Shown: piece after piece, positions 1-8,746 of the stretch
Position numbering within the stretch: the first letter of the stretch is position 1
Layout of the letters: each line of letters begins with the position of its first letter
Assembly: GCF_003318295.1 (NCBI RefSeq)
Contig: NZ_QOCW01000002.1
Span: 248,001-312,000, forward strand
Source: Bacillus taeanensis
GTDB taxonomy: Bacteria > Bacillota > Bacilli > Bacillales > UBA6769
DNA: 64,000 nt
Reading direction: 5' to 3'
Notes under the pieces: model-generated
The model's input: the letters and a program-made list of their open reading frames with translations, nothing else
Databases searched by the model: none
Told to the model about the DNA's origin: nothing
Translations under genes and position numbers: made by a program

Positions 1-735
1 ATTTGGTTTAATGAGCAATTAATGAATGATTTTCAAAAGTTTCATCAAACAGTGGAGATTATGCGCAGAAATACAAATAAAACACGTCAATTTACAAAGG
101 ATTTAAATGCGGTGATTGAACAGTTGAATGAGGAAGAAGCGGAAGAAACATTTTTAGGTATGGACACCGCGGAAACCTTTATTGAAGAGCTTATTGATGA
201 AACGACCGAGCAATTTCTAGAAAAGACAGGGGAAAATTTTTTCATAGAGGAGTCGGTTTTGAATTTCTCACCAAGCAGTATTGGAAGTCTATTAAGCAGT
301 TATGATTTAAAAAGTGAGCATATTCCTTTTATTGTTCGCGAAGAAACGCTTCCGTATATGTATGCCGAATTACATTTAAATGAAGAAGCAGTGATGACGT
401 TAGCAGCGCATTTAACTAACGAAGAAAAATACCATCTTGAATTAGTTACCCTCATTACTGTTTTAGTAAAAACATGCAATACAGCTGGGTATGCGGTAAA
501 AGAAGAGCTGAAGAAGTCGTTTATGGTAAACTATGACGATACAAAAGCAATACTGGATTATTGTGAACGATATCATGTAAAGCATCTAGCTGTTCAAGCA
601 TCATTAGCAAACTTTTTTGAAAAAGTAATAAATGATTTTTACAAATTTAATATGATAAAAATAGAGTTAGAGCGAGTCCAGGAAAAAGAAGAACAACGCA
701 TTTATTGGAACTATAATGTATGTGTTTATGAATAA
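1..735 (+). CDS. Unrecognised protein, probably 5'-truncated by the window edge
   Basis: The frame is open back to base 1. The first ATG (position 22) has no ribosome site before it, so the gene probably begins outside the window. The 244 visible residues are acidic and look mostly alpha-helical, rich in Glu, Leu and Asn, with no signal peptide or membrane segment. The N-terminal part has a Glu-rich stretch around residues 45-70. I do not recognise a family. The next gene lies about 80 bases downstream on the same strand and has its own ribosome site. Function unknown. Confidence 0.6.
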   Translation: MWFNEQLMNDFQKFHQTVEIMRRNTNKTRQFTKDLNAVIEQLNEEEAEETFLGMDTAETFIEELIDETTEQFLEKTGENFFIEESVLNFSPSSIGSLLSSYDLKSEHIPFIVREETLPYMYAELHLNEEAVMTLAAHLTNEEKYHLELVTLITVLVKTCNTAGYAVKEELKKSFMVNYDDTKAILDYCERYHVKHLAVQASLANFFEKVINDFYKFNMIKIELERVQEKEEQRIYWNYNVCVYE

Positions 736-818
736 AACGTAAAAGAAAGAGGATAGTTTATTAAGATCTACGTCTATTTTCCTAAAGTATTTTCTTTTCT
801 TTGAAAGAAGGCATAATA

Positions 819-1583
819 ATGAAAAAGATAAAAATCGCTTTCCTGCACTTATTACCGCTTGCAGGAAATATTACACATAATCAGCAGCTAATTGAAAAAG
901 CATTGACGTTAATACAAGATAAAAAAGTGGATTGGTTCCTTACACCGGAACTTGCTGTGAGTGGATTGCAATTCTCTAAAAAGTTTGGAACGAATTGGAT
1001 CAATAGACAGCCAGATGAATGGATGACAAATTTTATAAAACTTGTTAAGACAGTAAATGTTAATGTGTTTTTAGGGTGTCCGGAAAAATCCGCGGATGGA
1101 AAGCTTTATAATACCGTTTTTGTTATTAATCGAAGTGGGGAATTAATAGGAAAACAAAGAAAAATATCAAGTGTAACAGATGACTGGTCCACATCTGGAG
1201 AGTTTATTGAACCGATTAATGTAGAAGGCAGTAAAGTCGGCATTGTCATTTGTGCGGATGCGTATACAAATCATGTTTCAAACACGTTATTAGCAAAAGG
1301 AGCAGAAATTATTATTGCTCCTTCATCTTGGGGACCAGGGCTGCATGGGCCAAATGGAGAGTGGGAGCAGCGTTCGGTTGAGACGAATTTACCTTTTATT
1401 GTCTGTAATCGTACCGGAGAAGATGAGACCGTTTCGTTTTGGGAAGCGGAAAGTTCGGTCATAAAAAACGGTAAAAGACTTCTGGCTTATCAATCAAAAC
1501 AATCGGCAGTTGTAACATTTGATTGGGATTTAGATAGAAATGAATTACTTTCTAAAGAATTCGAAGTGCTTGAAATGTTGTAA
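819..1583 (+). CDS. Carbon-nitrogen hydrolase (nitrilase superfamily)
   Basis: This 254-residue protein belongs to the nitrilase/amidase superfamily, cytosolic enzymes that hydrolyse amides or nitriles through a Glu-Lys-Cys triad. The triad is visible: Glu44 in LTPELAVSG, Lys115 in GKQRKISS and Cys145 in GIVICADAY. The length is typical of a single-domain member. I chose the ATG at 819 because a GAAAGAAGG ribosome site precedes it; an in-frame TTG at 801 lacks one. The substrate cannot be told from sequence; omega-amidase-like or carbamoyl-type activity are possibilities. A strong hairpin at 1612-1641 ends the unit, which converges on the sortase gene. Confidence 0.85.
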   Translation: MKKIKIAFLHLLPLAGNITHNQQLIEKALTLIQDKKVDWFLTPELAVSGLQFSKKFGTNWINRQPDEWMTNFIKLVKTVNVNVFLGCPEKSADGKLYNTVFVINRSGELIGKQRKISSVTDDWSTSGEFIEPINVEGSKVGIVICADAYTNHVSNTLLAKGAEIIIAPSSWGPGLHGPNGEWEQRSVETNLPFIVCNRTGEDETVSFWEAESSVIKNGKRLLAYQSKQSAVVTFDWDLDRNELLSKEFEVLEML

Positions 1584-1611
1584 AACAAGAGGGGGGCATT
1601 ACAGGAGTATA

Positions 1612-1641
1612 AAACAGCCCGCACAAATGTGTGGGCTGTTT
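1612..1641. terminator. Bidirectional terminator between amidase and sortase genes
   Basis: Two 14-base arms (1612-1625 and 1628-1641) form a GC-rich stem containing ACAGCCCGCACA, followed by a T-rich stretch. It sits between convergent genes and can serve both. Confidence 0.8.
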
Positions 1642-1644
1642 CTA

Positions 1645-2265
1645 TTATTCTTTTGAAATAAGTTCAGCTTGAATAATATAGCGATCGGGCGCTGAACCGA
1701 GATAATCAAATGGATAGCAGGTTGTTAATGTTAACGTTGGGGTTGATTTTTTTACAATTACGGATCGATCGTCTTTATCCGTAATCCATATTTTTCGAAC
1801 TTGGTAATTATAAGTTGTTTCTTCATATGTGAAATAGAGGTGATCTCCTTTATTCATATCTTTAAGATTTCGAAAAACGGTATCACGGTGCCCAGAAAGA
1901 ACGACATGACCCTTTTGATTAGGAGAGACCGTCCACTTGCTTTCATACATTCCAACACCTTTTTTTAATGTGTTAGGATCAGCTCCCCAATACACGTCAT
2001 ATGCGCTGCCGATTCTTGGAATCGCAAGTTTGCCGACATGTTTCCCAGTTTGATAGGTTTTTATTTCTTCTGTTTTGACTGTTTCTTTTTCACTTACGAT
2101 AGGGTTTATTGTTTTCTTCGCTGTTATTTCTTTCCAATCTTCATGCTGTTGTTGGATTTTGTCTGGATCATACGTTACAGCTTGAGCTTGATCCCACCAA
2201 GCATAACCGTTTGATAGAAGGATTGCTATCCCAATCATTATGAAAAGATAGCCAAGTTTTCTCAT
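1645..2265 (-). CDS. srtD: Class D sortase
   Basis: Sortases are membrane-anchored cysteine transpeptidases that link proteins with a C-terminal sorting signal to the cell wall. This 206-residue protein has an N-terminal membrane anchor (about residues 5-20), a linker and a sortase barrel. The catalytic residues are visible from this start: His126 in LSGHRDT, Cys183 in LTTCYPFDYLG and Arg195 in PDRYI. The TTCYPFDYLGSAPDRYI block is characteristic of class D. I chose the ATG at 2265 because AAAGGA lies nine bases before it; the ATG at 2274 abuts that site. The likely substrate gene lies 17 bases upstream in the same operon. Confidence 0.92.
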   Translation of the reverse strand: MRKLGYLFIMIGIAILLSNGYAWWDQAQAVTYDPDKIQQQHEDWKEITAKKTINPIVSEKETVKTEEIKTYQTGKHVGKLAIPRIGSAYDVYWGADPNTLKKGVGMYESKWTVSPNQKGHVVLSGHRDTVFRNLKDMNKGDHLYFTYEETTYNYQVRKIWITDKDDRSVIVKKSTPTLTLTTCYPFDYLGSAPDRYIIQAELISKE

Positions 2266-2282
2266 TATTTTCATCCTTTAAG

Positions 2283-2867
2283 TTAGACACTCACATGCTT
2301 TCTTCTTATCATAAATAAGGCACCAAGTACAATAAACGCACCACCAACAACCAACATTAATGGTAAAGATGTTGCAGTATCAGGAAGCTGTCCGCCGTTG
2401 TCTGATTCAACATTATCCATACGATCTCCAAATACCCATTTTCCAGCTTCATATTTATAATGAATTGTAAGCGTGTAGTCGCCTCTTAATTCATTGTTTC
2501 CGGATTGTGTTAGCTTATAATGGTTTTCGTTCATCTTTTCTAAGCTATATTCTTGATCAGTCATTAATGAAATCGGACCATCTCTAGATTCTAAGTATAC
2601 ATTTCCATTTTCCTCATAAAAGAATGTATCTAAGTAATGATCAGCAAGCGGCCATACCATAATGCCTTTAAGATCTTGCTCTAATTTGTCCATAGAATCA
2701 TAATTCTTTAATTGACCATCTTCCATTGTTTCTTGATAAATGAAATCCTTAAACTGCTGCTCTAATTCCATAATAGGGGGTTCACCATGTTCTTCTGCAG
2801 ATACTACACCTTAAAATCCTAATGCAAGTAAAGATACGACTAGTACTGCTGACAATTTTTTTATCAA
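2283..2867 (-). pseudogene. LPDTA cell-wall-anchored sortase substrate, interrupted by an in-frame TAA
   Basis: The C-terminus is a complete sorting signal: an LPDTA pentapeptide, a hydrophobic segment and an RRK tail. LPxTA/S motifs are the known substrates of class D sortases such as B. subtilis YhcS, and the sortase gene lies directly downstream. The gene appears to begin at a TTG at 2867 behind a perfect AAGGAGG, giving the signal peptide MIKKLSAVLVVSLLALGF. The next codon (2811-2813) is TAA, after which the frame continues GVVSAEEHGE with a good signal-peptidase site. Without readthrough, translation would have to restart at the ATG at 2771 and yield a protein with no export signal. The central region (about 125 residues) is unrecognised. 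Read accuracy at 2811-2813 decides whether this is a true nonsense mutation. Confidence 0.8.
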
Positions 2868-3012
2868 ATTAAAACCTCCTTAAAGTATTCTAGTCTATGT
2901 GTACCATGAATGTCTGGCTGTTAAACGTTTTTTGGAAATCTGTTGGAATCATTTCAAAAAAACAAAGATTAGCACAAAATATGTATAATTTATATGTAAT
3001 AACAAAGAAAGA

Positions 3013-3034
3013 GGACTTGTACGAAGACAAGTCC
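3013..3034 (-). terminator. Terminator of the YjcZ-type gene
   Basis: An 8-bp perfect stem (GGACTTGT with ACAAGTCC) has a 6-base loop. On the minus strand it is followed by a T-rich run, 40 bases past the small gene's stop. Confidence 0.65.
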
Positions 3035-3076
3035 CTGAATCGAAATTTCACTTTCAGTTAACGCAGAAGCTGCTCA

Positions 3077-3166
3077 TTAACAAACGAAAGCAGTACCTAC
3101 GATAATTAAAAGAATAAACAGCACAACAATTAACGCAAAGTTGCTTACAGGCTTATAACCAGACAT
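3077..3166 (-). CDS. YjcZ-family sporulation peptide (29 residues)
   Basis: This 29-residue peptide reads MSGYKPVSNFALIVVLFILL and ends IIVGTAFVC. It is a short polar head followed by one hydrophobic membrane segment, the pattern of YjcZ-type small sporulation proteins of Bacillus. The ribosome site AAGGAGAG is very good and lies five bases before the ATG. A longer frame continues upstream but has no ribosome site. Genes of this type are often controlled by late sporulation sigma factors; I did not identify a promoter. The exact role of the family is not known. Confidence 0.85.
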   Translation of the reverse strand: MSGYKPVSNFALIVVLFILLIIVGTAFVC

Positions 3167-3358
3167 AAGACACTCTCCTTCCTTTTGTATAATATAATTG
3201 AGAGTTTTACTCTCACTAATAAGGTATGTCAATTGTTTACGTGATGTTTGGACAAGAGCGGGGAATAGGAGCGGATTTTTTAAATGCAAAATTTGAATAG
3301 TATGTTTTCTAAAGCTAAATAATAGAAGCAGACTTATTTGGCGAATGGAGTGTAAAAT

Positions 3359-4492
3359 ATGAAAGCTGTAACCTATCAAGGACCAAACTCTGTAAAGGTT
3401 AAAGAGGTCGAGGACGCAAAAATCGAAAAAAAAGATGATGTGATTGTTAAGATTACTTCTACTGCTATTTGTGGATCTGACTTGCATTTATATAAAGGAA
3501 ATATGCCGCTTCCTGAAGGTTATGTAATTGGACACGAGCCAATGGGGGTTGTTGAAGAGGTTGGACCTGAAGTAACGAAGGTTAAAAAAGGGGATCGTGT
3601 TGTTGTTCCTTTTAATGTTTCATGTGGGCAGTGTTTTTATTGCCAGCATGAAATGGAAAGTCAGTGCGATCATTCTAATCCTCACTATGATTCGGGAGGA
3701 TACTTTGGTTACACTGAAAAATTTGGTAATCATCCTGGGGGACAGGCTGAATATTTAAAAGTACCGTTTGGAAACTTTACTCCTTTTGTGATCCCAGAAG
3801 CATGTGAATTGGAAGATGAATCGCTTCTTTTTTTAAGCGATGTTCTTCCTACAGCATACTGGAGTGTTGATTATAGTGGAGTGAAGAAGGGAGATACTGT
3901 CGTTGTACTTGGCTGCGGTCCGGTTGGATTAATGACACAAAAATTCGCGTGGATGAAGGGAGCTGAGCGGATTATTGCAGTGGATTATCTCAATTACCGC
4001 TTACAACATGCAAAAAAGACAAATGCTGTTGAGACATTTGATTTCACTCAATATGATGATATGGGTGAACATTTAAAGGAAATTACTTATGGGGGGGCAG
4101 ATGTTGTCATTGATTGTGTGGGAATGGATGGTAAGAAATCACCGCTTGAATTCATTGAGCAAAAATTAAAACTGCAGGGAGGCACACTTGGACCGATTCA
4201 AATTGCAACAAAAGCGGTTAGAAAATTTGGCAATGTTCAAATCACAGGCGTGTACGGCAGTAATTATAATAAATTTCCACTTGGCGCCTTTTTCTCAAGA
4301 AACATTACCCTTAAAATGGGACAAGCACCAGTCATTCACTATATGTCCGAGCTGCTGCAAAAAATCATTAATAAAGAATTTGATCCCACCGATATTATTA
4401 CCCATCGTATTTCTCTTGAAGAGGCAGCCAAAGGTTATAAACTCTTTAATGATCGTGAGGATAACTGTATTAAGGTTGTATTAAAGCCTTAA
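3359..4492 (+). CDS. Zinc-dependent alcohol dehydrogenase (MDR family, formaldehyde dehydrogenase-like)
   Basis: This is a 377-residue medium-chain zinc dehydrogenase that oxidises an alcohol with NAD(P). Catalytic zinc ligands are seen as Cys38 (ICGSDLH) and His59-Glu60 (GHEP). Four structural-zinc cysteines lie at 89, 92, 95 and 103. The Rossmann motif is VVLGCGPVGLM near residue 183. The extended middle region with a PLEFIEQKLKLQGGT-type segment is typical of the glutathione-independent formaldehyde dehydrogenase/threonine dehydrogenase-like branch. It stands alone, with a weak ribosome site (GGAGTG). A run of seven G at 4091 falls within the coding frame. The physiological substrate is not determinable here. 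Confidence 0.88.
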   Translation: MKAVTYQGPNSVKVKEVEDAKIEKKDDVIVKITSTAICGSDLHLYKGNMPLPEGYVIGHEPMGVVEEVGPEVTKVKKGDRVVVPFNVSCGQCFYCQHEMESQCDHSNPHYDSGGYFGYTEKFGNHPGGQAEYLKVPFGNFTPFVIPEACELEDESLLFLSDVLPTAYWSVDYSGVKKGDTVVVLGCGPVGLMTQKFAWMKGAERIIAVDYLNYRLQHAKKTNAVETFDFTQYDDMGEHLKEITYGGADVVIDCVGMDGKKSPLEFIEQKLKLQGGTLGPIQIATKAVRKFGNVQITGVYGSNYNKFPLGAFFSRNITLKMGQAPVIHYMSELLQKIINKEFDPTDIITHRISLEEAAKGYKLFNDREDNCIKVVLKP

Positions 4493-4510
4493 CCGAGATC
4501 ATTAAATTGA

Positions 4511-4580
4511 TAAGCCGCTCATTCGCAGGATGTATGAATAAGTTTCCTTGTAAGTATGAATGCAGGAGGGGCTTATTTTT
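4511..4580 (+). terminator. Probable terminator after the alcohol dehydrogenase gene
   Basis: Imperfect inverted repeats beginning AAGCCGCTCATTC and ending GGAGGGGCTT are followed by a T run. The stem is long but has mismatches. Confidence 0.55.
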
Positions 4581-4671
4581 TGTTTTTATTCATATAATTG
4601 TTAAAAGATAGTTGAATTTCTTTTTTCTATATCATGTTTTTGTTATTTTTAGTAAATAGGGAGATGAGCGT

Positions 4672-5052
4672 TTGATTATCGAAAATGTGTATGCATTAAG
4701 TAATGAAACGTATTTTGCAAAGCTCTCTGTGAAAGATGCTTTTAGTTTGTTAGATATTGAAATGAATTTTAATGAACATGTGATGAAGAAGCATTTTAAC
4801 TTTATATTGGCTGTTAACATTCATAAAGAAACAGGTGGAGAAATAATATATAGTGAAGAAACGAGAAATCTTTTTATTATCAAAGAAAAAGCTTCTCTTA
4901 TTGAAATACTATTAACGGAAGAGCTTAAAGAAATTAATCCTTTTTCAACCATTGGTTTAAAAATTACTCATTATTCAACAGCACAGTTATTAAAGCGCTT
5001 TGGTAAAGTAGATAAGATAGACATATTGAAAAAGTTTCTTGAAAACCGATAG
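4672..5052 (+). CDS. Hypothetical protein, 126 residues
   Basis: I do not recognise this protein. It starts at a TTG with an AGGGAGATGAG ribosome site just before it and ends in a strong terminator that begins in its last codons, so it looks like a real single-gene unit. The sequence alternates short strands and helices, is slightly acidic, and has no membrane segment or signal peptide. It lies between the alcohol dehydrogenase and the proline genes, with no obvious link to either. Confidence 0.6.
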   Translation: MIIENVYALSNETYFAKLSVKDAFSLLDIEMNFNEHVMKKHFNFILAVNIHKETGGEIIYSEETRNLFIIKEKASLIEILLTEELKEINPFSTIGLKITHYSTAQLLKRFGKVDKIDILKKFLENR

Positions 5053-5074
5053 AAAATAATCGGTTTTTTCTTTT
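5043..5074 (+). terminator. Rho-independent terminator
   Basis: The stem AAACCGAT/ATCGGTTT has an 8-base loop and is followed by a long T run. It overlaps the final codons of the hypothetical gene. Confidence 0.85.
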
Positions 5075-5266
5075 GAATAAAGCACTGTTAAATGATGAAG
5101 ATGGCATAGTTTGTAAACAATCCTCTGTGAACGGTTCTATTTTGCGGGAAAAAGTAGTACTGAATAAATTATAGGAGATAAACACAAAATTTGTTTAGAA
5201 GAAAAGCACTTTTTATATGAACAAACACGATCAATATAATAAAAAATACGAGGGGATGAGAAAAAA

Positions 5267-6103
5267 ATGGCTGGTAATCATAAGGTTGCTTTTATTGGGG
5301 CGGGCTCAATGGCTGAGTCGATTTTTTCAGGATTGCTGCAGCAAAAAAAGCTTTTACCGGAAAACATTCTTGTAACAAACCGTCAAAACGAAGAGCGTCT
5401 TAATGAATTATATGAAAAGTACGGAGTACAAGTAAGCTCGAGCAATGAGCAAGTTTTAGCAGAAGCAGATGTTGTCATTTTAGCAATGAAACCAGCAGGC
5501 ATTCAAGGCGCAATCGAGTCAATTCGTCCATTCATAACTAAAAACCAGTTGTTTATTTCTGTTCTTGCAGGGATTACGACAGATTATATTTCATATTTGC
5601 TAAAAATTAATGCTCCCGTGGTACGCGTTATGCCGAATACTTCTGCAGCAGTAGGGTCATCTGCAACAGTAATTACAGCAGGAAAATATGTAAAAGATGA
5701 ACATCTAAAAATTGTAGAAGCTTTATTTCAAGCAGTTGGAATGGTAAAACGAGTAAAAGAAGCTGATTTAGATGGCATTACAGCTCTTGCTGGCAGTGGG
5801 CCTGCATTTATGTACTATTTAGTGGAAGCACTGTATAAGTCAGCAGAAGAATTAGGATTAGACCGTAAGTTGGCAGAAGAACTAATTCTGCAGATGATAC
5901 AAGGATCTGTCGATTTACTTCAGCACACAGATCACGAGCCATTTCAATTATACGAAAGTGTTAAAAGTCCTGGAGGTACAACGGAAGCGGGACTTAATGT
6001 GTTAGAAGAAAATCATTTTCAAGAAATTATGATGAAATGCATTAAACGTGCAGCAGCACGCTCAAAGGAAATTACTGAGGAGTTATCCATTGTACCAGTT
6101 TAA
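5267..6103 (+). CDS. proI: Pyrroline-5-carboxylate reductase
   Basis: This 278-residue enzyme catalyses the last step of proline synthesis, the NAD(P)H reduction of 1-pyrroline-5-carboxylate. The N-terminal Rossmann motif VAFIGAGSMAES is clear, and the C-terminal dimerisation domain holds the family block ALAGSGPAFMYY and SPGGTTEAGL. It is the first gene of a proI-proB-proA set, with 54 bases to proB and 18 between proB and proA, so all three steps from glutamate are likely co-transcribed. No T-box (no GGGTGG-ACC element) is visible in the 200 bases upstream, so control by proline tRNA charging is not evident. Confidence 0.95.
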   Translation: MAGNHKVAFIGAGSMAESIFSGLLQQKKLLPENILVTNRQNEERLNELYEKYGVQVSSSNEQVLAEADVVILAMKPAGIQGAIESIRPFITKNQLFISVLAGITTDYISYLLKINAPVVRVMPNTSAAVGSSATVITAGKYVKDEHLKIVEALFQAVGMVKRVKEADLDGITALAGSGPAFMYYLVEALYKSAEELGLDRKLAEELILQMIQGSVDLLQHTDHEPFQLYESVKSPGGTTEAGLNVLEENHFQEIMMKCIKRAAARSKEITEELSIVPV

Positions 6104-6157
6104 TATGCTAATTCTTACTTCAAGAAGATAGTAAATAAATGGGGGTCACAGCATAAG

Positions 6158-7327
6158 ATGGGAGAACATAAAGGAAAAAAGCGTATTGTTGTTAAAATTG
6201 GAAGTAGTTCATTAACAAGTCGACATGGTGAAATTAGTTACCGAAAATTAGTTCGTTTAGTCGATGAAATTGCTTTATTGAAAGATGATGGTTATGAAGT
6301 TGTTCTTGTTTCCTCAGGAGCTGTTGCGGCAGGATATCGTAAGCTTGGTTGTTTAGAGCGACCTGAAAATTTAGCTGAGAAGCAGGCGGCCGCTTCAATT
6401 GGTCAAGGACTTTTAATTGAGGCCTATTCCGAAAGATTCGCCTCTCATGGATATGTAGCTTCGCAAATATTAATAACGCGAAGTGATTTTTCTGATGAAG
6501 ATCGTTATATGAATGCGCGAAATACACTTACTGTTCTGCTTGAACGAGGGGTTGTACCGATTGTAAATGAAAACGATACAATTACCATTAAGCATTTGAA
6601 GTTTGGTGATAACGACACATTGTCTGCTAAAGTTGCGGGCCTTGTTGAAGCAGATCAATTAATTATATTATCAGACATTGATGGTCTTTATAATGATGAT
6701 CCTCGAAATAATCCAAATGCTAAGCTGTTAGAAGTTGTTGATGCGATTACTCCTGAAATTGAAGCAGCTGCCGGAGAATCTGGAAGTGAGGTTGGGACAG
6801 GGGGAATGCGCTCAAAAATTGATGCAGTAAAAATTTCATTAGCTGCAGGCATTCCAACTTTTTTAGGAAATGCGAATCGAGCAAATATTTTGTATGATGC
6901 GGCTTATCATAAAGCGAGAGGAACATATTTTAAGGCAGATAAAGAGCAGGATGAATTAGATGTAAAACAGCACTGGATTGCCTTTAGCTCTGGTCCTCAA
7001 GGCGAAGTGATCATTGATGAAGGTGCACGAACGGCGATTACGGAAGAGCAAAGTCATCTGCTTCCACAAGGTGTGCGGGATGTGAAGGGAATGTTTGATT
7101 GCGGAGATGTTGTGGTGATTCGCCATTTAGATGGACAAGAGGTTGGCCGCGGGGTAATTAATTATTCCGCAGAACAGCTTCGAGAAATTAAGCGTCTTAA
7201 GCTGAAGGAAATCCCAGCTCACATTAAAGTGACAAAAAGTGAAGCAATTAGTCAAAGTGAACTTGTATGCCATACAAATATTACACTTCCAATGCCGGAT
7301 AAAGGAGAGTTTTCATCAAATACTTAA
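6158..7327 (+). CDS. proB: Glutamate 5-kinase with PUA domain
   Basis: This 389-residue enzyme phosphorylates glutamate to start proline synthesis. The amino-acid kinase fold is seen from RIVVKIGSSSLT at the N-terminus through VSSGAVAAG, VNENDT and GTGGMRSKIDA. The C-terminal 110 residues form a PUA-like domain (WIAFSSGPQGEVIIDEGA, then RGVINYSAEQ). Length and domain order match bacterial ProB. The ATG at 6158 follows a GGGGGTC site. It is the second gene of the proline cluster. Feedback inhibition by proline is a family property, not something seen here. Confidence 0.95.
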   Translation: MGEHKGKKRIVVKIGSSSLTSRHGEISYRKLVRLVDEIALLKDDGYEVVLVSSGAVAAGYRKLGCLERPENLAEKQAAASIGQGLLIEAYSERFASHGYVASQILITRSDFSDEDRYMNARNTLTVLLERGVVPIVNENDTITIKHLKFGDNDTLSAKVAGLVEADQLIILSDIDGLYNDDPRNNPNAKLLEVVDAITPEIEAAAGESGSEVGTGGMRSKIDAVKISLAAGIPTFLGNANRANILYDAAYHKARGTYFKADKEQDELDVKQHWIAFSSGPQGEVIIDEGARTAITEEQSHLLPQGVRDVKGMFDCGDVVVIRHLDGQEVGRGVINYSAEQLREIKRLKLKEIPAHIKVTKSEAISQSELVCHTNITLPMPDKGEFSSNT

Positions 7328-7345
7328 GTAAAGGAATGAACATGG

Positions 7346-8608
7346 TTGAGTATAGAGACGACTACAATAAATGTAAAAGATCAAGCAGTAAAAGCCCAGC
7401 AGTCAGGAAAAATATTAAGCCTTTTATTAACATCTGAAAAAAATGATGCCCTAAATGTAATCGCAGATACGTTAGAACAAGAATATAAGTTTATTTTAGA
7501 AGAAAACAAAAAAGATCTTGAGACAGGAAAGGAAAAAGGATTCAATGAGGCTTTTATGGATCGACTCCGGCTAACACAGGAGCGAGTAAACGATTTTGCG
7601 AATGGACTTCGCGACGTGGCAAAGCTTGACGATCCAATCGGCGATATTTTATCAGAGTGGACGTTAGAGAACGGCCTTCATGTAAAAAAAGTCCGTGTTC
7701 CACTCGGTGTAATTGGGATGATTTATGAAGCAAGACCAAATGTCACGGTAGATGCGACCGGGCTTGCATTAAAGTCAGGAAATGCAATTATTCTAAAAGG
7801 CGGATCTTCCGCACTTATTTCGAATCGAGCGATTGTATCTGTAATTCATCGTGCACTTGAAAAAACAAAAATTCCAAAAGAAGCTGTTCAATTTATTGCA
7901 ACAACAGACCGAAGTGCGACAGAACAATTATTTACATTAAAAGAGCACATTGATGTCCTGATTCCACGCGGTGGTGCTTCTTTAATTCAAACAGTTGTAA
8001 ACAATGCAACTGTACCTGTATTAGAAACGGGTGTAGGAAATGTTCATATTTATATTGATAAAGAAGCAGATGTAGAAAAAGCTTTAAACATTATGGTAAA
8101 TGCGAAGACAGATCGTCCTGCTGTTTGTAATGCATTAGAAACCCTCATTGTTCAGAGAGACTGGTTACAAACGAATAAAGAAGCATTAATTTCTAAGTTT
8201 CACGAACACAGCATTACGGTTCATGGAGATGAAGAAATTTTAGAAATAATTCCTGGGGCTGTAAAAGCAGAGGAAAAAGATTGGACAGAAGAATATTTAT
8301 GCTTAGAGTTAGCGGTTAAAGTTGTTAATAATGTTGAAGAAGCAATTGCCCATATTGAACAATACGGTACAAAGCACTCTGAGGCAATTATTACCGAGAA
8401 TCAAACGACAGCACAGCAGTTTTTAAAAGCAGTTGATGCAGCAGCTGTTTATCATAATGCTTCTACTCGGTTTACGGATGGCGGGGCATTAGGATTTGGA
8501 GCAGAAATCGGAATCTCTACACAAAAACTTCATGCCCGCGGACCGATGGGCCTTTCGGCTTTAACAACGACAAAATATTGTATAACAGGCAATGGACAAG
8601 TTCGCTAG
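7346..8608 (+). CDS. proA: Glutamate-5-semialdehyde dehydrogenase (gamma-glutamyl phosphate reductase)
   Basis: This 420-residue member of the aldehyde dehydrogenase superfamily reduces gamma-glutamyl phosphate, the second step of proline synthesis, in partnership with ProB. The catalytic cysteine is in DRPAVCNALETL. Other conserved blocks are GMIYEARPNVT, LKGGSSA and STRFTDGGALGFGAEIGIST. The start is a TTG nine bases after AAAGGAATG; an overlapping ATG at 7342 is in another frame. It is the last gene of the proI-proB-proA cluster, and a long inverted repeat lies downstream. Confidence 0.95.
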   Translation: MSIETTTINVKDQAVKAQQSGKILSLLLTSEKNDALNVIADTLEQEYKFILEENKKDLETGKEKGFNEAFMDRLRLTQERVNDFANGLRDVAKLDDPIGDILSEWTLENGLHVKKVRVPLGVIGMIYEARPNVTVDATGLALKSGNAIILKGGSSALISNRAIVSVIHRALEKTKIPKEAVQFIATTDRSATEQLFTLKEHIDVLIPRGGASLIQTVVNNATVPVLETGVGNVHIYIDKEADVEKALNIMVNAKTDRPAVCNALETLIVQRDWLQTNKEALISKFHEHSITVHGDEEILEIIPGAVKAEEKDWTEEYLCLELAVKVVNNVEEAIAHIEQYGTKHSEAIITENQTTAQQFLKAVDAAAVYHNASTRFTDGGALGFGAEIGISTQKLHARGPMGLSALTTTKYCITGNGQVR

Positions 8609-8643
8609 ACTCATAAATCATATTTATAAATAAAATAAAGTGA

Positions 8644-8700
8644 TTGATATGTGCTGATTTATAGGACACAAAACACTGCCTTTAAATCAGCACATATCAA
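8644..8700. terminator. 18-bp perfect inverted repeat between convergent genes
   Basis: Arms 8644-8661 and 8683-8700 (core GATATGTGCTGATTTA) are perfect complements with a 21-base loop. It lies between proA and the antiporter gene that converges on it. There is no T run directly after the stem, so it may be an RNA stabiliser or bidirectional terminator rather than a classic intrinsic terminator. Confidence 0.6.
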
Positions 8701-8746
8701 ACATTCAAAGAAGCATTATAATAAAAAATATAGTGATTTCGATAGG

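Noticed and set aside
3167-3487. Long upstream extension of the YjcZ-type frame
   Set aside because: AAGGAGAG sits directly before the ATG at 3166, and the longer frame overlaps the alcohol dehydrogenase gene on the other strand.
4188-4484. Overlapping 98-residue frame inside the alcohol dehydrogenase gene
   Set aside because: It lies in another frame of a well-conserved gene and has no ribosome site or recognisable features.
5075-5266. T-box or other riboswitch before the proline genes
   Set aside because: No conserved T-box element or antiterminator-like hairpin could be found in the leader.
8644-8700. Attachment site or transposon end after proA
   Set aside because: The 18-bp inverted repeat lies between convergent genes, has no neighbouring recombinase and is better explained as a shared RNA 3' end.
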